A stretch of 64,000 bases of DNA from Niastella soli (GTDB taxonomy: Bacteria; Bacteroidota; Bacteroidia; Chitinophagales; Chitinophagaceae). The notes under the pieces are model-generated. The model worked only from the letters and a program-made list of their open reading frames with translations, had not been told where the DNA came from and ran no database searches. Shown piece by piece: positions 53,822 to 61,767 of the stretch (position 1 is the stretch's first letter; each line of letters starts with the position of its first letter). A program made the translations under genes and the position numbers. Location of the stretch: assembly GCF_017742245.1 (NCBI RefSeq), contig NZ_JAGHKO010000011.1:210464-274463 (forward strand), in the 5' to 3' direction.

Positions 53822-54931
53822 ATGTTGAAATCAGGAATTTCTACCCTGTTCATCATGCTTGCCCTTCAATCGGGCTTGTTCGCACAGGTATACGTAAAAA
53901 ATACCGGAAACGTGGGCATTGGCGTTACCCAGCCAACGGCCAAACTGGAACTTCCCAATGCAGGCAGTGCCAGTTTACGCGTGGGTGTAACCAGCAACAT
54001 GGCCAATACCCATGCACAATTCATAAACTCATTGGCTGTACTGGCTGATAACAACAACCAGCTTTCCTCGCTAGGCGCCGTAGCGTGGAATTATTTTAAT
54101 AATGGCAATAGTCCTTCCTGGTCTGGAGCAAACCTGAATTATTTTGGTAACGGTATGACCGGAAACCAATATGGGCTGTCCGCATCTAACCTGGGCGCAC
54201 TGGTGTTCCAGAATGTACAGAATGGATTAATAGCATCAAATGGCGCCAATATCCATATTTCTCCACAGGGTAATCTGTCTACCACTTTCCACGTAAATGG
54301 CAATGTGGGCATTGGAACCACCAATCCGGATTTTAAATTGCAGGTGAATGGCTGGTCCGAATTCGGTGATTCGCATGATCCTACCAGATACGGTACATTG
54401 CAGGTGACCAGAAACCCAGACCAGGGGGATGAAAAGTTTCATATTTCGTTTATCCGTGGTGGAAATGCCGTTACAGGCATGGGGTATGCCTACAATAGCA
54501 ATCTTTTTGGTATATGGGCTTCACCCTATTCTGGAACTTATGGTGATCCATCAATAGGCATTACCCCTGATGGCAATGTGGGCATTGGAACAAGTTCTCC
54601 TTATTATAAACTGGATGTATTGGGAGATGTTAGAGGATTTAATTTTTATGCATATTACTATGGTTGGGCCGATTACGTTTTTAATGCTGATTATAAATTA
54701 CCTGCTCTGCGGGATGTAAAAAGCTACATTCAACAACACCATCACTTACCGGATGTGCCTTCTGAAGAAGAAGTAAAAAAAGATGGCATCAATCTGGGTG
54801 ATCAGCAGGTAATACTGCTGAAAAAAATAGAAGAATTGACCTTATATGTTATTGAACAAAATGAGAAGCTGCAACAACTGGAACAAAAGGTGAATGACTT
54901 GCAGGAAGAGAATAAAAAACTAAAGAAGTAA
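53822..54931 (+). CDS. Secreted coiled-coil surface protein of the Bacteroidota tail-fiber-like type
   Basis: A 369-aa protein with the signal peptide MLKSGISTLFIMLALQSGLFAQ. It has two repeats of a GNVGIGTTNPDFKLQVNG-like motif (at about residues 27-50 and 155-175, plus a third near 255), the opening found in Bacteroidota phage-tail-fiber-like and shufflon-type surface proteins. The C-terminal region has the block YIQQHHHLPDVPSEEEVKKDGINLGDQQ, then a coiled coil of heptads (LLKKIEELTLYVIEQNEKLQQLEQKVNDLQEENKKLKK). It is probably exported and displayed on the cell surface as a trimer. Function is unknown. It lies just downstream of the Rhs operon but has its own terminator. Confidence 0.8.
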   Translation: MLKSGISTLFIMLALQSGLFAQVYVKNTGNVGIGVTQPTAKLELPNAGSASLRVGVTSNMANTHAQFINSLAVLADNNNQLSSLGAVAWNYFNNGNSPSWSGANLNYFGNGMTGNQYGLSASNLGALVFQNVQNGLIASNGANIHISPQGNLSTTFHVNGNVGIGTTNPDFKLQVNGWSEFGDSHDPTRYGTLQVTRNPDQGDEKFHISFIRGGNAVTGMGYAYNSNLFGIWASPYSGTYGDPSIGITPDGNVGIGTSSPYYKLDVLGDVRGFNFYAYYYGWADYVFNADYKLPALRDVKSYIQQHHHLPDVPSEEEVKKDGINLGDQQVILLKKIEELTLYVIEQNEKLQQLEQKVNDLQEENKKLKK

Positions 54932-54986
54932 TGCGTACGCATGTAGCTGATAAAGCAGCTGCAATAAAATTGGTTAAAAATGGATG

Positions 54987-55016
54987 GCCGGGCATACGCC
55001 CGGCTTTTTCTTTTTT
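54987..55016 (+). terminator. Intrinsic terminator after the coiled-coil protein gene
   Basis: A perfect 7-bp GC stem (GCCGGGC-ATAC-GCCCGGC, 54987-55004) is followed by TTTTTCTTTTTT. Confidence 0.9.
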
Positions 55017-55049
55017 AGCTCCAAAAGTTGGATTCTGTAAATTGCACCC

Positions 55050-56066
55050 ATGACCAACCCAACCACCACCATCCCCGCAGCCGAGATGCTGCAATTGTTT
55101 AATGCCATTCTACTGAAGCAAGGGCTTACGCCTGAGAAAGCCATGCAATGTGCGGAAGTATTCACCAACAACAGCATTGATGGCGTATACACGCATGGCG
55201 TGAACCGCTTTCCGCGGTTTGTTGAATATATTCAGAAAGGGTACATCGACATACAGGCAGAACCTACCCTGAAACACCAGTTTGGCGGGGTACAGCAATG
55301 GGATGGTAACCTGGGGCCTGGTCCGTTAAATGCCATCCACGCCACTAATAGCGCTATGCAGCTGGCACAGCAGTATGGCATCGGCTGTGTATCCCTGGCC
55401 AATACCAATCACTGGATGCGCGGTGGTACCTATGGCTGGCAGGCAGCTAAAGCCGGGTTTGTATTCATCGGCTGGACGAACACCACCGCCTTAATGCCCA
55501 CCTGGGGCGCTGTAGACAATAAACTGGGCAATAACCCGCTGGTTATGGCTTTGCCTTACGAACAGGAAGCCATTGTGCTGGATATGGCCATGTCGCAATA
55601 TTCGTTTGGGGCACTTGAACTGGCCGATATGAAGAAGGAACAATTGCCGGTATACGGTGGTTTTGATACTAACGGACAACTCTCTACCGACCCTGGCGCC
55701 ATTCGTCTCTCACGCCGGCCCCTGCCCATTGGTTACTGGAAAGGAGCGGGGTTATCGCTGTTGTTGGATATTCTGGCTGCTGTACTGTCGGGCGGATTAT
55801 CAGTAGAAGGGATCACCCGGCAAAAAACGGAGATGGCCGTGTCGCAGGTGTTCATCGCCATCGATACCAATAAACTCGGTAATCATGCGGCCATAGCACA
55901 GGTAGTACAAAACATTATTGCCGATTACCATCGATCAACACCCGAAAACAATAAAGCTATTACCTTCCCCGGCGAGCGGGTATTGCAAACCCGGCAGCGG
56001 AATTTAAGACAAGGGATACCTGTGGTAAATGAAATATGGGAAACCGTGAATAAATTGAATAAATAA
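55050..56066 (+). CDS. yiaK: LDH2/YiaK-family NAD(P)-dependent oxidoreductase, probable 3-dehydro-L-gulonate 2-dehydrogenase
   Basis: A 338-aa cytoplasmic enzyme of the malate/ureidoglycolate/lactate dehydrogenase (LDH2) family. The N-terminal block GLTPEKAMQCAEVFTNNSIDGVYTHGVNRFPRFVEYI, the catalytic-region ANTNHWMRGGTYGWQAAKAGFVFIGWTNT, DNKLGNNPLVMALPY and the SYFK-like GYWKGAGLSLLLDILAAVLSGG segment are all characteristic. The His in the NTNHW segment is the expected catalytic base. YiaK reduces 2,3-diketo-L-gulonate; other members act on different 2-oxoacids. No yia operon partners are nearby, so the substrate here is uncertain. A terminator 34 bp upstream insulates it from the Rhs region. 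Confidence 0.85.
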   Translation: MTNPTTTIPAAEMLQLFNAILLKQGLTPEKAMQCAEVFTNNSIDGVYTHGVNRFPRFVEYIQKGYIDIQAEPTLKHQFGGVQQWDGNLGPGPLNAIHATNSAMQLAQQYGIGCVSLANTNHWMRGGTYGWQAAKAGFVFIGWTNTTALMPTWGAVDNKLGNNPLVMALPYEQEAIVLDMAMSQYSFGALELADMKKEQLPVYGGFDTNGQLSTDPGAIRLSRRPLPIGYWKGAGLSLLLDILAAVLSGGLSVEGITRQKTEMAVSQVFIAIDTNKLGNHAAIAQVVQNIIADYHRSTPENNKAITFPGERVLQTRQRNLRQGIPVVNEIWETVNKLNK

Positions 56067-56241
56067 GGGCTAGCGGCAGGGGTTGGTAATATTTACCTGG
56101 GTGGGTAGTGGAAATACGAGTTAGTGGTTAGTAAAAACAAGTAGTCGTTTTCAAGTATAGGGGTCCAACCTTTGGTTTGCAAGCAGTTGCAGAAACAACC
56201 AATTATTTTTATCTTTGTGCCCGGTAACCCAACCCCTAAAC

Positions 56242-57141
56242 ATGAATAAAAGTGTAATGCGTTTACTCGCATTCCCCCTTTTTATTGGTGTATTTTATTC
56301 CTGTCAGTCAAAAAAGACTGGAAAAGGTCCTGATTCGGTATCCCCTGCAATAATAAAAGCAATGGATACGGTCTCCACTGCAATGGATACTGTCTCCACT
56401 GCAATGGATACGGCCACTGTTGCAGAGGAAGAAAGCCCGCTGGTTGATTCCAACTTCAAAAATTTCCCAATAGATTTTAGTAATGATAGCGGTCATTACC
56501 CCGCCAGCATCTTAACTACCGGCCAATTTCATGAAGATGAAGTGAGCAGGGAAGACCTCAAACGTACCTGGTTTGGGATCTTCAGAAATAATGGGGGGTA
56601 CTACCTCGACAGCGCCACCATTCGTACAAAACGGGTGGAGGATCCCGTGCTTGATGAAAATGGAAGTAAAACCGGCTGGGAGATCAATACCACTAATGCT
56701 GATACCTCCATTTTGCTGATTGCAGGGATTGATGGGTTATCAAAAAAGGCAATTGTGCCGGCTCAGCTATCTAAAAATCAGCTATTACCAGGAGAAAAGG
56801 TCTCATTTACCTACAATGGAATAGTATATACCCTATTTGCCACTGGAGGTATGAAAAAAACGAGCCCTAAGAGTGAAGCCTACGTTATTAATTACGAGTT
56901 ATTCCTTAAAGCAACTATAAATGGTGTTGAACGCAGACAACTGTTGATGTCAGCAGCTGCATTGGATGATGCGATGGCGGAGATCCTTTTTGCTGGTGAC
57001 ATTGATGGCGACACCATTCCTGATCTTATAATAAATACATCCTATCACTATAATGCTGAAGTGCCAACGTTGTATTTATCAAAACCTGCAGGTGCCCAAT
57101 TACTGAAAGTAATGGGATTGCATGTGAGTGTAGGATGTTAA
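56242..57141 (+). CDS. Lipoprotein with a 7-aa tandem repeat, unknown function
   Basis: A 299-aa lipoprotein; the ATG at 56242 gives the SPII signal LAFPLFIGVFYSC. Residues about 40-60 consist of the repeat AMDTVST (coded by two 21-bp units at 56359-56400 plus a partial third). The remainder is a mixed alpha/beta domain of about 230 residues. The late FAGDIDGDTIPDLIINTSYHYN resembles an EF-hand-like or VCBS-like calcium-binding loop. It could be a surface calcium-binding protein. It is followed 10 bp later by the first small membrane protein. Confidence 0.7.
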   Translation: MNKSVMRLLAFPLFIGVFYSCQSKKTGKGPDSVSPAIIKAMDTVSTAMDTVSTAMDTATVAEEESPLVDSNFKNFPIDFSNDSGHYPASILTTGQFHEDEVSREDLKRTWFGIFRNNGGYYLDSATIRTKRVEDPVLDENGSKTGWEINTTNADTSILLIAGIDGLSKKAIVPAQLSKNQLLPGEKVSFTYNGIVYTLFATGGMKKTSPKSEAYVINYELFLKATINGVERRQLLMSAAALDDAMAEILFAGDIDGDTIPDLIINTSYHYNAEVPTLYLSKPAGAQLLKVMGLHVSVGC

Positions 57142-57150
57142 ATAAGAATT

Positions 57151-57429
57151 ATGAAAAGACACTGGTCGTATTATGTATCTCCTTTCATAATTGGGGCTGT
57201 AGGATGCCTGGTCCCTGTAGCATTGGGCATTCTTGCTCTTAAACATGAAGGAATTGACCAGTTCCTGGTGATCCTGTTTTTGCCGGTATGCCTGATTTTG
57301 TTAGGATTGGATTATTTTATAAAATCATTGACAACCGGTCGTGTTCTATACATCTGGATTGTGGAGGTAGTATTATTTGCTGTTTTATTTTTTTGCCTGA
57401 ACGGTTTTTCCTTTGTTCAAAGGTGCTAG
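57151..57429 (+). CDS. Small membrane protein, paralog 1 of a tandem triplet
   Basis: A 92-aa protein with three hydrophobic segments. It shares the pattern SP-F-I-I-A (YYVSPFIIGAVGCLVPVALGI) and the middle segment DYFIKSLTTGRVLYIWIVE with the two genes downstream. No known family. It lies 10 bp after the lipoprotein gene and is probably expressed with it. Confidence 0.65.
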   Translation: MKRHWSYYVSPFIIGAVGCLVPVALGILALKHEGIDQFLVILFLPVCLILLGLDYFIKSLTTGRVLYIWIVEVVLFAVLFFCLNGFSFVQRC

Positions 57430-57482
57430 TGTTGTTATAAAACGAAATATCATTATAAAAGACCCTAAACTGTTGACCCTTT

Positions 57483-57740
57483 ATGAGAAAGTATATAATG
57501 TACCATTGCTCGCCCTTTATCGTGGCAGCCGTACTTTGCCTGATACCAATTGTGTTTGGTATAATTACTATAACCAGCAGACACGGTGTAAGCCTGTTAT
57601 TATTCCTTCCTGCATTACTGGTATTTTTGTACATAGACCACGTCATAAAATCATGGACTAAAGGAAATGTAAACTATGTATGGGCCATAGAAGCCCTAAC
57701 GGTTTGCGCTATCTTAGTAACGTGGCGGTTTGCGCTTTAA
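57483..57740 (+). CDS. Small membrane protein, paralog 2 of a tandem triplet
   Basis: An 85-aa membrane protein with the same three-segment plan: HCSPFIVAAVLCLIPIVFGI, then DHVIKSWTKGNVNYVWAIE. The alignable D-(Y/H/A)-x-(I/V)-(I/V)KS-x-x-K/T-x-R/N-(V/I) stretch is the best marker of the family. It lies 53 bp after paralog 1. Confidence 0.65.
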   Translation: MRKYIMYHCSPFIVAAVLCLIPIVFGIITITSRHGVSLLLFLPALLVFLYIDHVIKSWTKGNVNYVWAIEALTVCAILVTWRFAL

Positions 57741-57762
57741 AACATAAAACCTCTTTGCCGTT

Positions 57763-58020
57763 ATGGAGCGACCATTGCTGTATCGTTTATCTCCCTGCAT
57801 AATTGCTTTTATAATTTGTGCGATCGGGATTGTTTCGGTACTGTTAGGTAGTGGGTATAATTATTTTTTTAAGATCTTGTTTGGTCCAGCAATACCGATA
57901 TTTTTAATTGCTGATGCAATAGTAAAGTCAGTAATAAAGGAGCGTATATTATATCTCTGGCTTATTGAGTTAGTAATAGTTGGCATAACAGCTTTTGTGA
58001 TCAGGTCCTATTTCATATAA
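57763..58020 (+). CDS. Small membrane protein, paralog 3 of a tandem triplet
   Basis: An 85-aa membrane protein with the same plan: RLSPCIIAFIICAIGIVSVL, then DAIVKSVIKERILYLWLIE. It lies 22 bp after paralog 2. The three copies differ considerably in sequence, so the duplications are old. Confidence 0.65.
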   Translation: MERPLLYRLSPCIIAFIICAIGIVSVLLGSGYNYFFKILFGPAIPIFLIADAIVKSVIKERILYLWLIELVIVGITAFVIRSYFI

Positions 58021-58171
58021 ATCGGCCCTTTCCTTTTCAACCTGTTAACCAGTTAATCCAGTCAACTTTTCAACCAAGTTTTCAACATTACAAGAAAAGG
58101 AACGGTATTTGGTTTTTAGAATAATAGCAGCAGGATGGTGTGATATTATTCTAAAACTTAATTTGATCACT

Positions 58172-58618
58172 ATGAAACCTTACCAGTTTCTTCCTTTGTT
58201 TGTAAGCGTTCTATTCGCCTGTAACAGGAATGATAGCAAAAAGGCGCCCATGTCCATTCAGGCCCCACCCACCATCGCAGCCCTTACCAATATCCCCGGC
58301 GCAGAATCATTCGACAGCTTTAATACAAAATTCCATACCGACTCCGGTTTCCAGCTTTCCAGAATTCCTTTTCCCATAGACGGCCAATGTGTAAACGACG
58401 TGGAGAATACCCGCTGGTCAAAAAAGAACTGGGAATTCTTAAAAACACCCGTCAGCCTCGATGTAGATACAACAGAATGCAGGCACAGCCTGGTCATGAG
58501 CGACTCCATGGTCACTGAAAAGTTCTGGATCGATCAAAGCGGCTTTAAAGTGGAGCGCCGGTTCAAGTTGAGAGATGGCAAGTGGTTCCTGGTGTATTAT
58601 GACGACATAAACATGTGA
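58172..58618 (+). CDS. Lipoprotein of unknown function
   Basis: A 148-aa lipoprotein with SPII signal FLPLFVSVLFAC. The mature part is mixed alpha/beta (IPGAESFDSFNTKFHTDSGFQLSRIPFPIDG, VTEKFWIDQSGFKVERRFKLRDGKWFLVYYDDINM), in outline similar to small DUF4348-like lipoproteins; I do not assign a family firmly. The ATG at 58172 gives the lipobox its correct position. The ORF ends two bases past an alternative GTG of the next gene. Confidence 0.6.
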   Translation: MKPYQFLPLFVSVLFACNRNDSKKAPMSIQAPPTIAALTNIPGAESFDSFNTKFHTDSGFQLSRIPFPIDGQCVNDVENTRWSKKNWEFLKTPVSLDVDTTECRHSLVMSDSMVTEKFWIDQSGFKVERRFKLRDGKWFLVYYDDINM

Positions 58619-58653
58619 TCAACCATTATTATAAACCTTCACACCATTCTTCC

Positions 58654-58992
58654 ATGCGAAAAAACTGGCCTTATTTTATCGTAGCGTCGTTCCTTAATGC
58701 CGTATTGATAACCGGCGCATTCCTTGAATTTAAATTACGCGGCATCGCGGTGTCAGAACTGCCCACGCCACAACCCACCTGGTACGAGCTCAATCCCTTT
58801 GTGTTTTCCGGTGGCGTCTTTATGATCAGCTTCTTGCTAATTATGGCTATTATAATCATTAAAGACCTGCCCTCCTACGTTAAAACTACGGCGGGCAAAG
58901 TAGGCGGCGTTAGCAATAAGCTGCAGACCTTTAATGATAGCCTGGCGAACCCTCAGGCCACCCCGGTGAGCGGTCCGTTTGATGTAGCATAA
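58654..58992 (+). CDS. Small membrane protein of unknown function
   Basis: A 112-aa protein with two hydrophobic segments (WPYFIVASFLNAVLITGAFL and PFVFSGGVFMISFLLIMAIIII) and a polar C-terminus. The ATG at 58654 (MRKNWPYFIV) is chosen; an upstream GTG overlapping the preceding stop codon is also possible. It is probably co-transcribed with the lipoprotein before it. No family is recognised. Confidence 0.6.
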   Translation: MRKNWPYFIVASFLNAVLITGAFLEFKLRGIAVSELPTPQPTWYELNPFVFSGGVFMISFLLIMAIIIIKDLPSYVKTTAGKVGGVSNKLQTFNDSLANPQATPVSGPFDVA

Positions 58993-59064
58993 CTCGTTTA
59001 GCGTACAATTGACACTTGATATTCATCATTTGTCTTATATTGCTGCTTCAAACGATGTTCCATA

Positions 59065-59997
59065 ATGAAGATAATCTGCTGGCTTTTACTCCTTTTTGCC
59101 CAAATCACTTTTGTAACCGCACAAAGCAATAAATCCGTATATCTCTTTTCTTACTTCAAAAGCAATGGTGAAGATGGCTTACACCTGGCCTGGAGTGCGG
59201 ATGGTCTGAAGTGGACGACATTGAAAAATGACAGTTCCTTTTTAACGCCCACCGCCGGGAAAGACAAACTCATGCGCGACCCATGCGTTATTCGTGGGGC
59301 CGATGGGCTTTTCCATATGGTTTGGACGGTAAGCTGGAGCGAAAGATCTATTGGCTACGCCTCCTCAAAAGACCTGATCCATTGGAGCGCACAACAGACC
59401 ATTCCTGTAATGGAACATGAGCCAACCGCCCTGAACACCTGGGCGCCCGAAGTTTTTTATGACGATGCCAGCAAACAATACATGATCTATTGGGCGACTA
59501 CCATCCCAGGTCGTTTTCCCAATGGCGATACTGCCAGCGATAAAAACCATCGCATCTATTATGTAACTACCAAAGACTTTAAAACCTTCAGCAAGGCGGC
59601 ACTTTTGTACGACCAGGGCTTTAATGTGATAGATGCCACTATTCAAAAGAATGGCAACCAGTATGTGATGTTCCTGAAAGATGAGACCCGTTATCCGCCA
59701 CAAAAGAACCTGCGTACAGCCCTCAGTACCACATTGACTGGCGGCTATAGTACGCCTTCGAAACCCATTACCGGAAATTACTGGGCAGAAGGGCCCACGG
59801 TGTTAAAAAAGGACAACCAGTGGATCGTGTATTTTGATAAATACCGCGACCATAAATACGGCGCCGTTACTTCTACCGATCTTGTACATTGGACTGAGAT
59901 CTCTGATCTGCTGGAAATGCCAAAGGGCATCAGGCATGGGACGGTGGTTACTATTACGAAGAAGGAGTTGGATAAACTGTTGAAGGAAGGGAAATAG
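59065..59997 (+). CDS. Secreted GH43-family glycoside hydrolase
   Basis: A 310-aa enzyme with the signal peptide MKIICWLLLLFAQITFVTAQ. The five-bladed propeller residues are visible: the catalytic base Asp72 in LMRDPCVIRGADG, the pKa-modulating acidic residue near Glu129 in WAPEVFYDDASK, and the general acid Glu242 in WAEGPTVLKKDN. A single GH43 domain fills the protein. GH43 members are mostly arabinofuranosidases, arabinanases or beta-xylosidases, so release of arabinose from pectin side chains is likely. It leads the 59-63 kb enzyme group with GH28 and GH39, all on the same strand. Confidence 0.85.
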   Translation: MKIICWLLLLFAQITFVTAQSNKSVYLFSYFKSNGEDGLHLAWSADGLKWTTLKNDSSFLTPTAGKDKLMRDPCVIRGADGLFHMVWTVSWSERSIGYASSKDLIHWSAQQTIPVMEHEPTALNTWAPEVFYDDASKQYMIYWATTIPGRFPNGDTASDKNHRIYYVTTKDFKTFSKAALLYDQGFNVIDATIQKNGNQYVMFLKDETRYPPQKNLRTALSTTLTGGYSTPSKPITGNYWAEGPTVLKKDNQWIVYFDKYRDHKYGAVTSTDLVHWTEISDLLEMPKGIRHGTVVTITKKELDKLLKEGK

Positions 59998-60009
59998 GCA
60001 ATGGGAAAA

Positions 60010-60051
60010 GGCAGACGGCAGACGGCAGAAGGCAGAAGGCAGAAGGCAGAA
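60010..60051. repeat. Heptamer array, six copies of GGCAGAM
   Basis: Two GGCAGAC and four GGCAGAA units follow each other without gaps, directly after the GH43 stop codon. The 7-nt period equals that of the CTATTGY array at 7731-7835. Confidence 0.85.
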
Positions 60052-60203
60052 AGCCTCTGCGCGGCAACGGATTGTTCTTCGCTACGCTCAGAGCCATGAA
60101 CTCAAACCCTACGAACCTACTAACCTAAACTTAGAACCCGAATGAGTAAATTCCCTTCTCAGGATACCGCAGGACAGTAAGAGAGCCGTTTCCCCTAATT
60201 TTA

Positions 60204-60219
60204 CAAGCATTAATGCTTG
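60204..60219. promoter_or_regulatory. 16-bp perfect palindrome just upstream of the GH28 start codon
   Basis: CAAGCATTAATGCTTG is its own reverse complement and ends 7 nt before the GH28 ATG. It may be an operator or a hairpin that covers the translation start. Whether it recurs near other pectin genes is not visible here; no second copy was noticed. Confidence 0.45.
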
Positions 60220-60226
60220 CCTGGAT

Positions 60227-61690
60227 ATGATGAAACGGTTGACTTTATTGAAATTCGCGATAATTTCCTGTATTGCCTGTAGCATAGTAATGGCTGCCAA
60301 CAGCCAGCTTGCCACTCGGGGTAAAAAGCCTTCCGGACACAAAGAACCAGCCTGGGTAAAAAAAACGGGCGCCCGCAAATTCCCTTCCTCTAAAAAGAAA
60401 TTCTCAGTTAATCAATACGGTGCCAGGCCAGATTCGCAAACGGTAAATACCAAAGCCATTCAGACCGCTATTGATGCCTGTGCAAAGGCAGGCGGCGGTA
60501 TCGTAGTATTTGAACCCGGCAGCTATGTTACCGGTGCCCTCTTTATAAAAAGCAATGTACAGCTGCAGCTCGATAAAGGCGTGGAATTGCTCGGCAGCCA
60601 GCACTTTGACGATTATCCCGAAATAGATACCCGCATCGCCGGCATTGAAATGAAATGGCCCGCAGCACTGATCAATGTGATCGGTGAGACCAATGCAGCG
60701 CTTACCGGCGAAGGGACCATCAACGCCCGCGGTAAGTTCTGCTGGGATAAATACTGGGCCATGCGAAAAGAATATGAGCAAAAAGGCTTGCGCTGGATCG
60801 TTGATTATGATGCCAAACGCGTGCGTACCATCCTGGTCCAGCATGCAACAGATATCTCCATAAAAGGCATTACGGTTAAAAACGCCGGTTTCTGGACGGT
60901 ACAGTTGTTGTATTCCTCCTACGTTATTGTAAATGGAGTGATAATCCGTAACAACGAAGATGGCAAAGGCCCCAGCACCGATGGGGTAGATGTTGACTCT
61001 TCTACCTGGGTGCTGATAGAACATTGCGACATCGATTGTAACGACGATGATTTTTGTTTAAAAGCTGGTCGCGACTGGGACGGTTTACGCGTAAACAAGC
61101 CAACTGAATATGTGGTGATCCGTGATTGTATGGCGCGCAAAGGCGGTGGTTTATTAACGCTTGGCAGCGAAACTTCCGGCGGCATCCGCCATGTATACGC
61201 CACCAATTTATATGGAAAGGGTACTGGCAATGGCTTGCATATAAAGTCAGCTACCACCCGCGGCGGTACCATAGAAGATATTCATTTCCGCAATATTCAA
61301 ATGGATAGCGTAGGAACAGCTTTTCAATTCACGATGAACTGGAACCCGGCTTACAGCTATTCAAAACTGCCCGGCGGCTATACCTACGATTCCCTGCCAG
61401 CGCACTGGAAAGTGATGCTTAATAAAGTGGAACCGGCTGAAAAAGGTATCCCGCATTTCAGGGATGTATATATCTCAGATATAAAAGCGGTAGGTGTAAA
61501 GAAAGTGGTGAATGGAGCCGGGATGAAAGAATCGATGTTACAGGATTTCCATTTCAACAATGTAAACGTGCAGGGCAATACAGCCGGTGGGGTTGATTTT
61601 GGAGAGGGATGGAAGTTTGATAATGTGACCATTGCCGGTTCAGATGGTAAAGCATTACAAGTTAGTAACTCTGAGGGTATGAAGTTGTGA
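60227..61690 (+). CDS. GH28-family polygalacturonase/rhamnogalacturonase
   Basis: A 487-aa secreted protein (signal peptide region MMKRLTLLKFAIISCIACSIVMAANSQ; a second ATG follows immediately). It begins with FSVNQYGARPDSQTVNTKAIQTAIDACAKAGGGIVVFEPGSY, the typical GH28 N-terminal coil. The catalytic aspartates appear as STDGVDVD (Asp252) and NDDDF (Asp273-275). The usual GHG motif reads LGSETSGG and the RIK motif reads HIKSAT. This pattern is common in Bacteroidota exo-acting GH28 enzymes on galacturonan or rhamnogalacturonan. Together with GH105 and CE12 elsewhere in the window, a rhamnogalacturonan role is likely. Confidence 0.88.
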   Translation: MMKRLTLLKFAIISCIACSIVMAANSQLATRGKKPSGHKEPAWVKKTGARKFPSSKKKFSVNQYGARPDSQTVNTKAIQTAIDACAKAGGGIVVFEPGSYVTGALFIKSNVQLQLDKGVELLGSQHFDDYPEIDTRIAGIEMKWPAALINVIGETNAALTGEGTINARGKFCWDKYWAMRKEYEQKGLRWIVDYDAKRVRTILVQHATDISIKGITVKNAGFWTVQLLYSSYVIVNGVIIRNNEDGKGPSTDGVDVDSSTWVLIEHCDIDCNDDDFCLKAGRDWDGLRVNKPTEYVVIRDCMARKGGGLLTLGSETSGGIRHVYATNLYGKGTGNGLHIKSATTRGGTIEDIHFRNIQMDSVGTAFQFTMNWNPAYSYSKLPGGYTYDSLPAHWKVMLNKVEPAEKGIPHFRDVYISDIKAVGVKKVVNGAGMKESMLQDFHFNNVNVQGNTAGGVDFGEGWKFDNVTIAGSDGKALQVSNSEGMKL

Positions 61691-61767
61691 TAAACTATTT
61701 AGTTATTAAGTTCTTGAGTTTGTGAATTAAGAACTAAATAACTAACATACTCAATAACTAATGAACT
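61691..61767 (+). repeat. Intercistronic inverted repeat, GH28-GH39 spacer
   Basis: Words CTATTTAGTTATT and AAGTTCTTGAG on the left face AAGAACTAAATAACTAA on the right. The arms are imperfect reverse complements. Similar AACTAA/TTAGTT words form the GH105-CE12 spacer. Confidence 0.55.
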
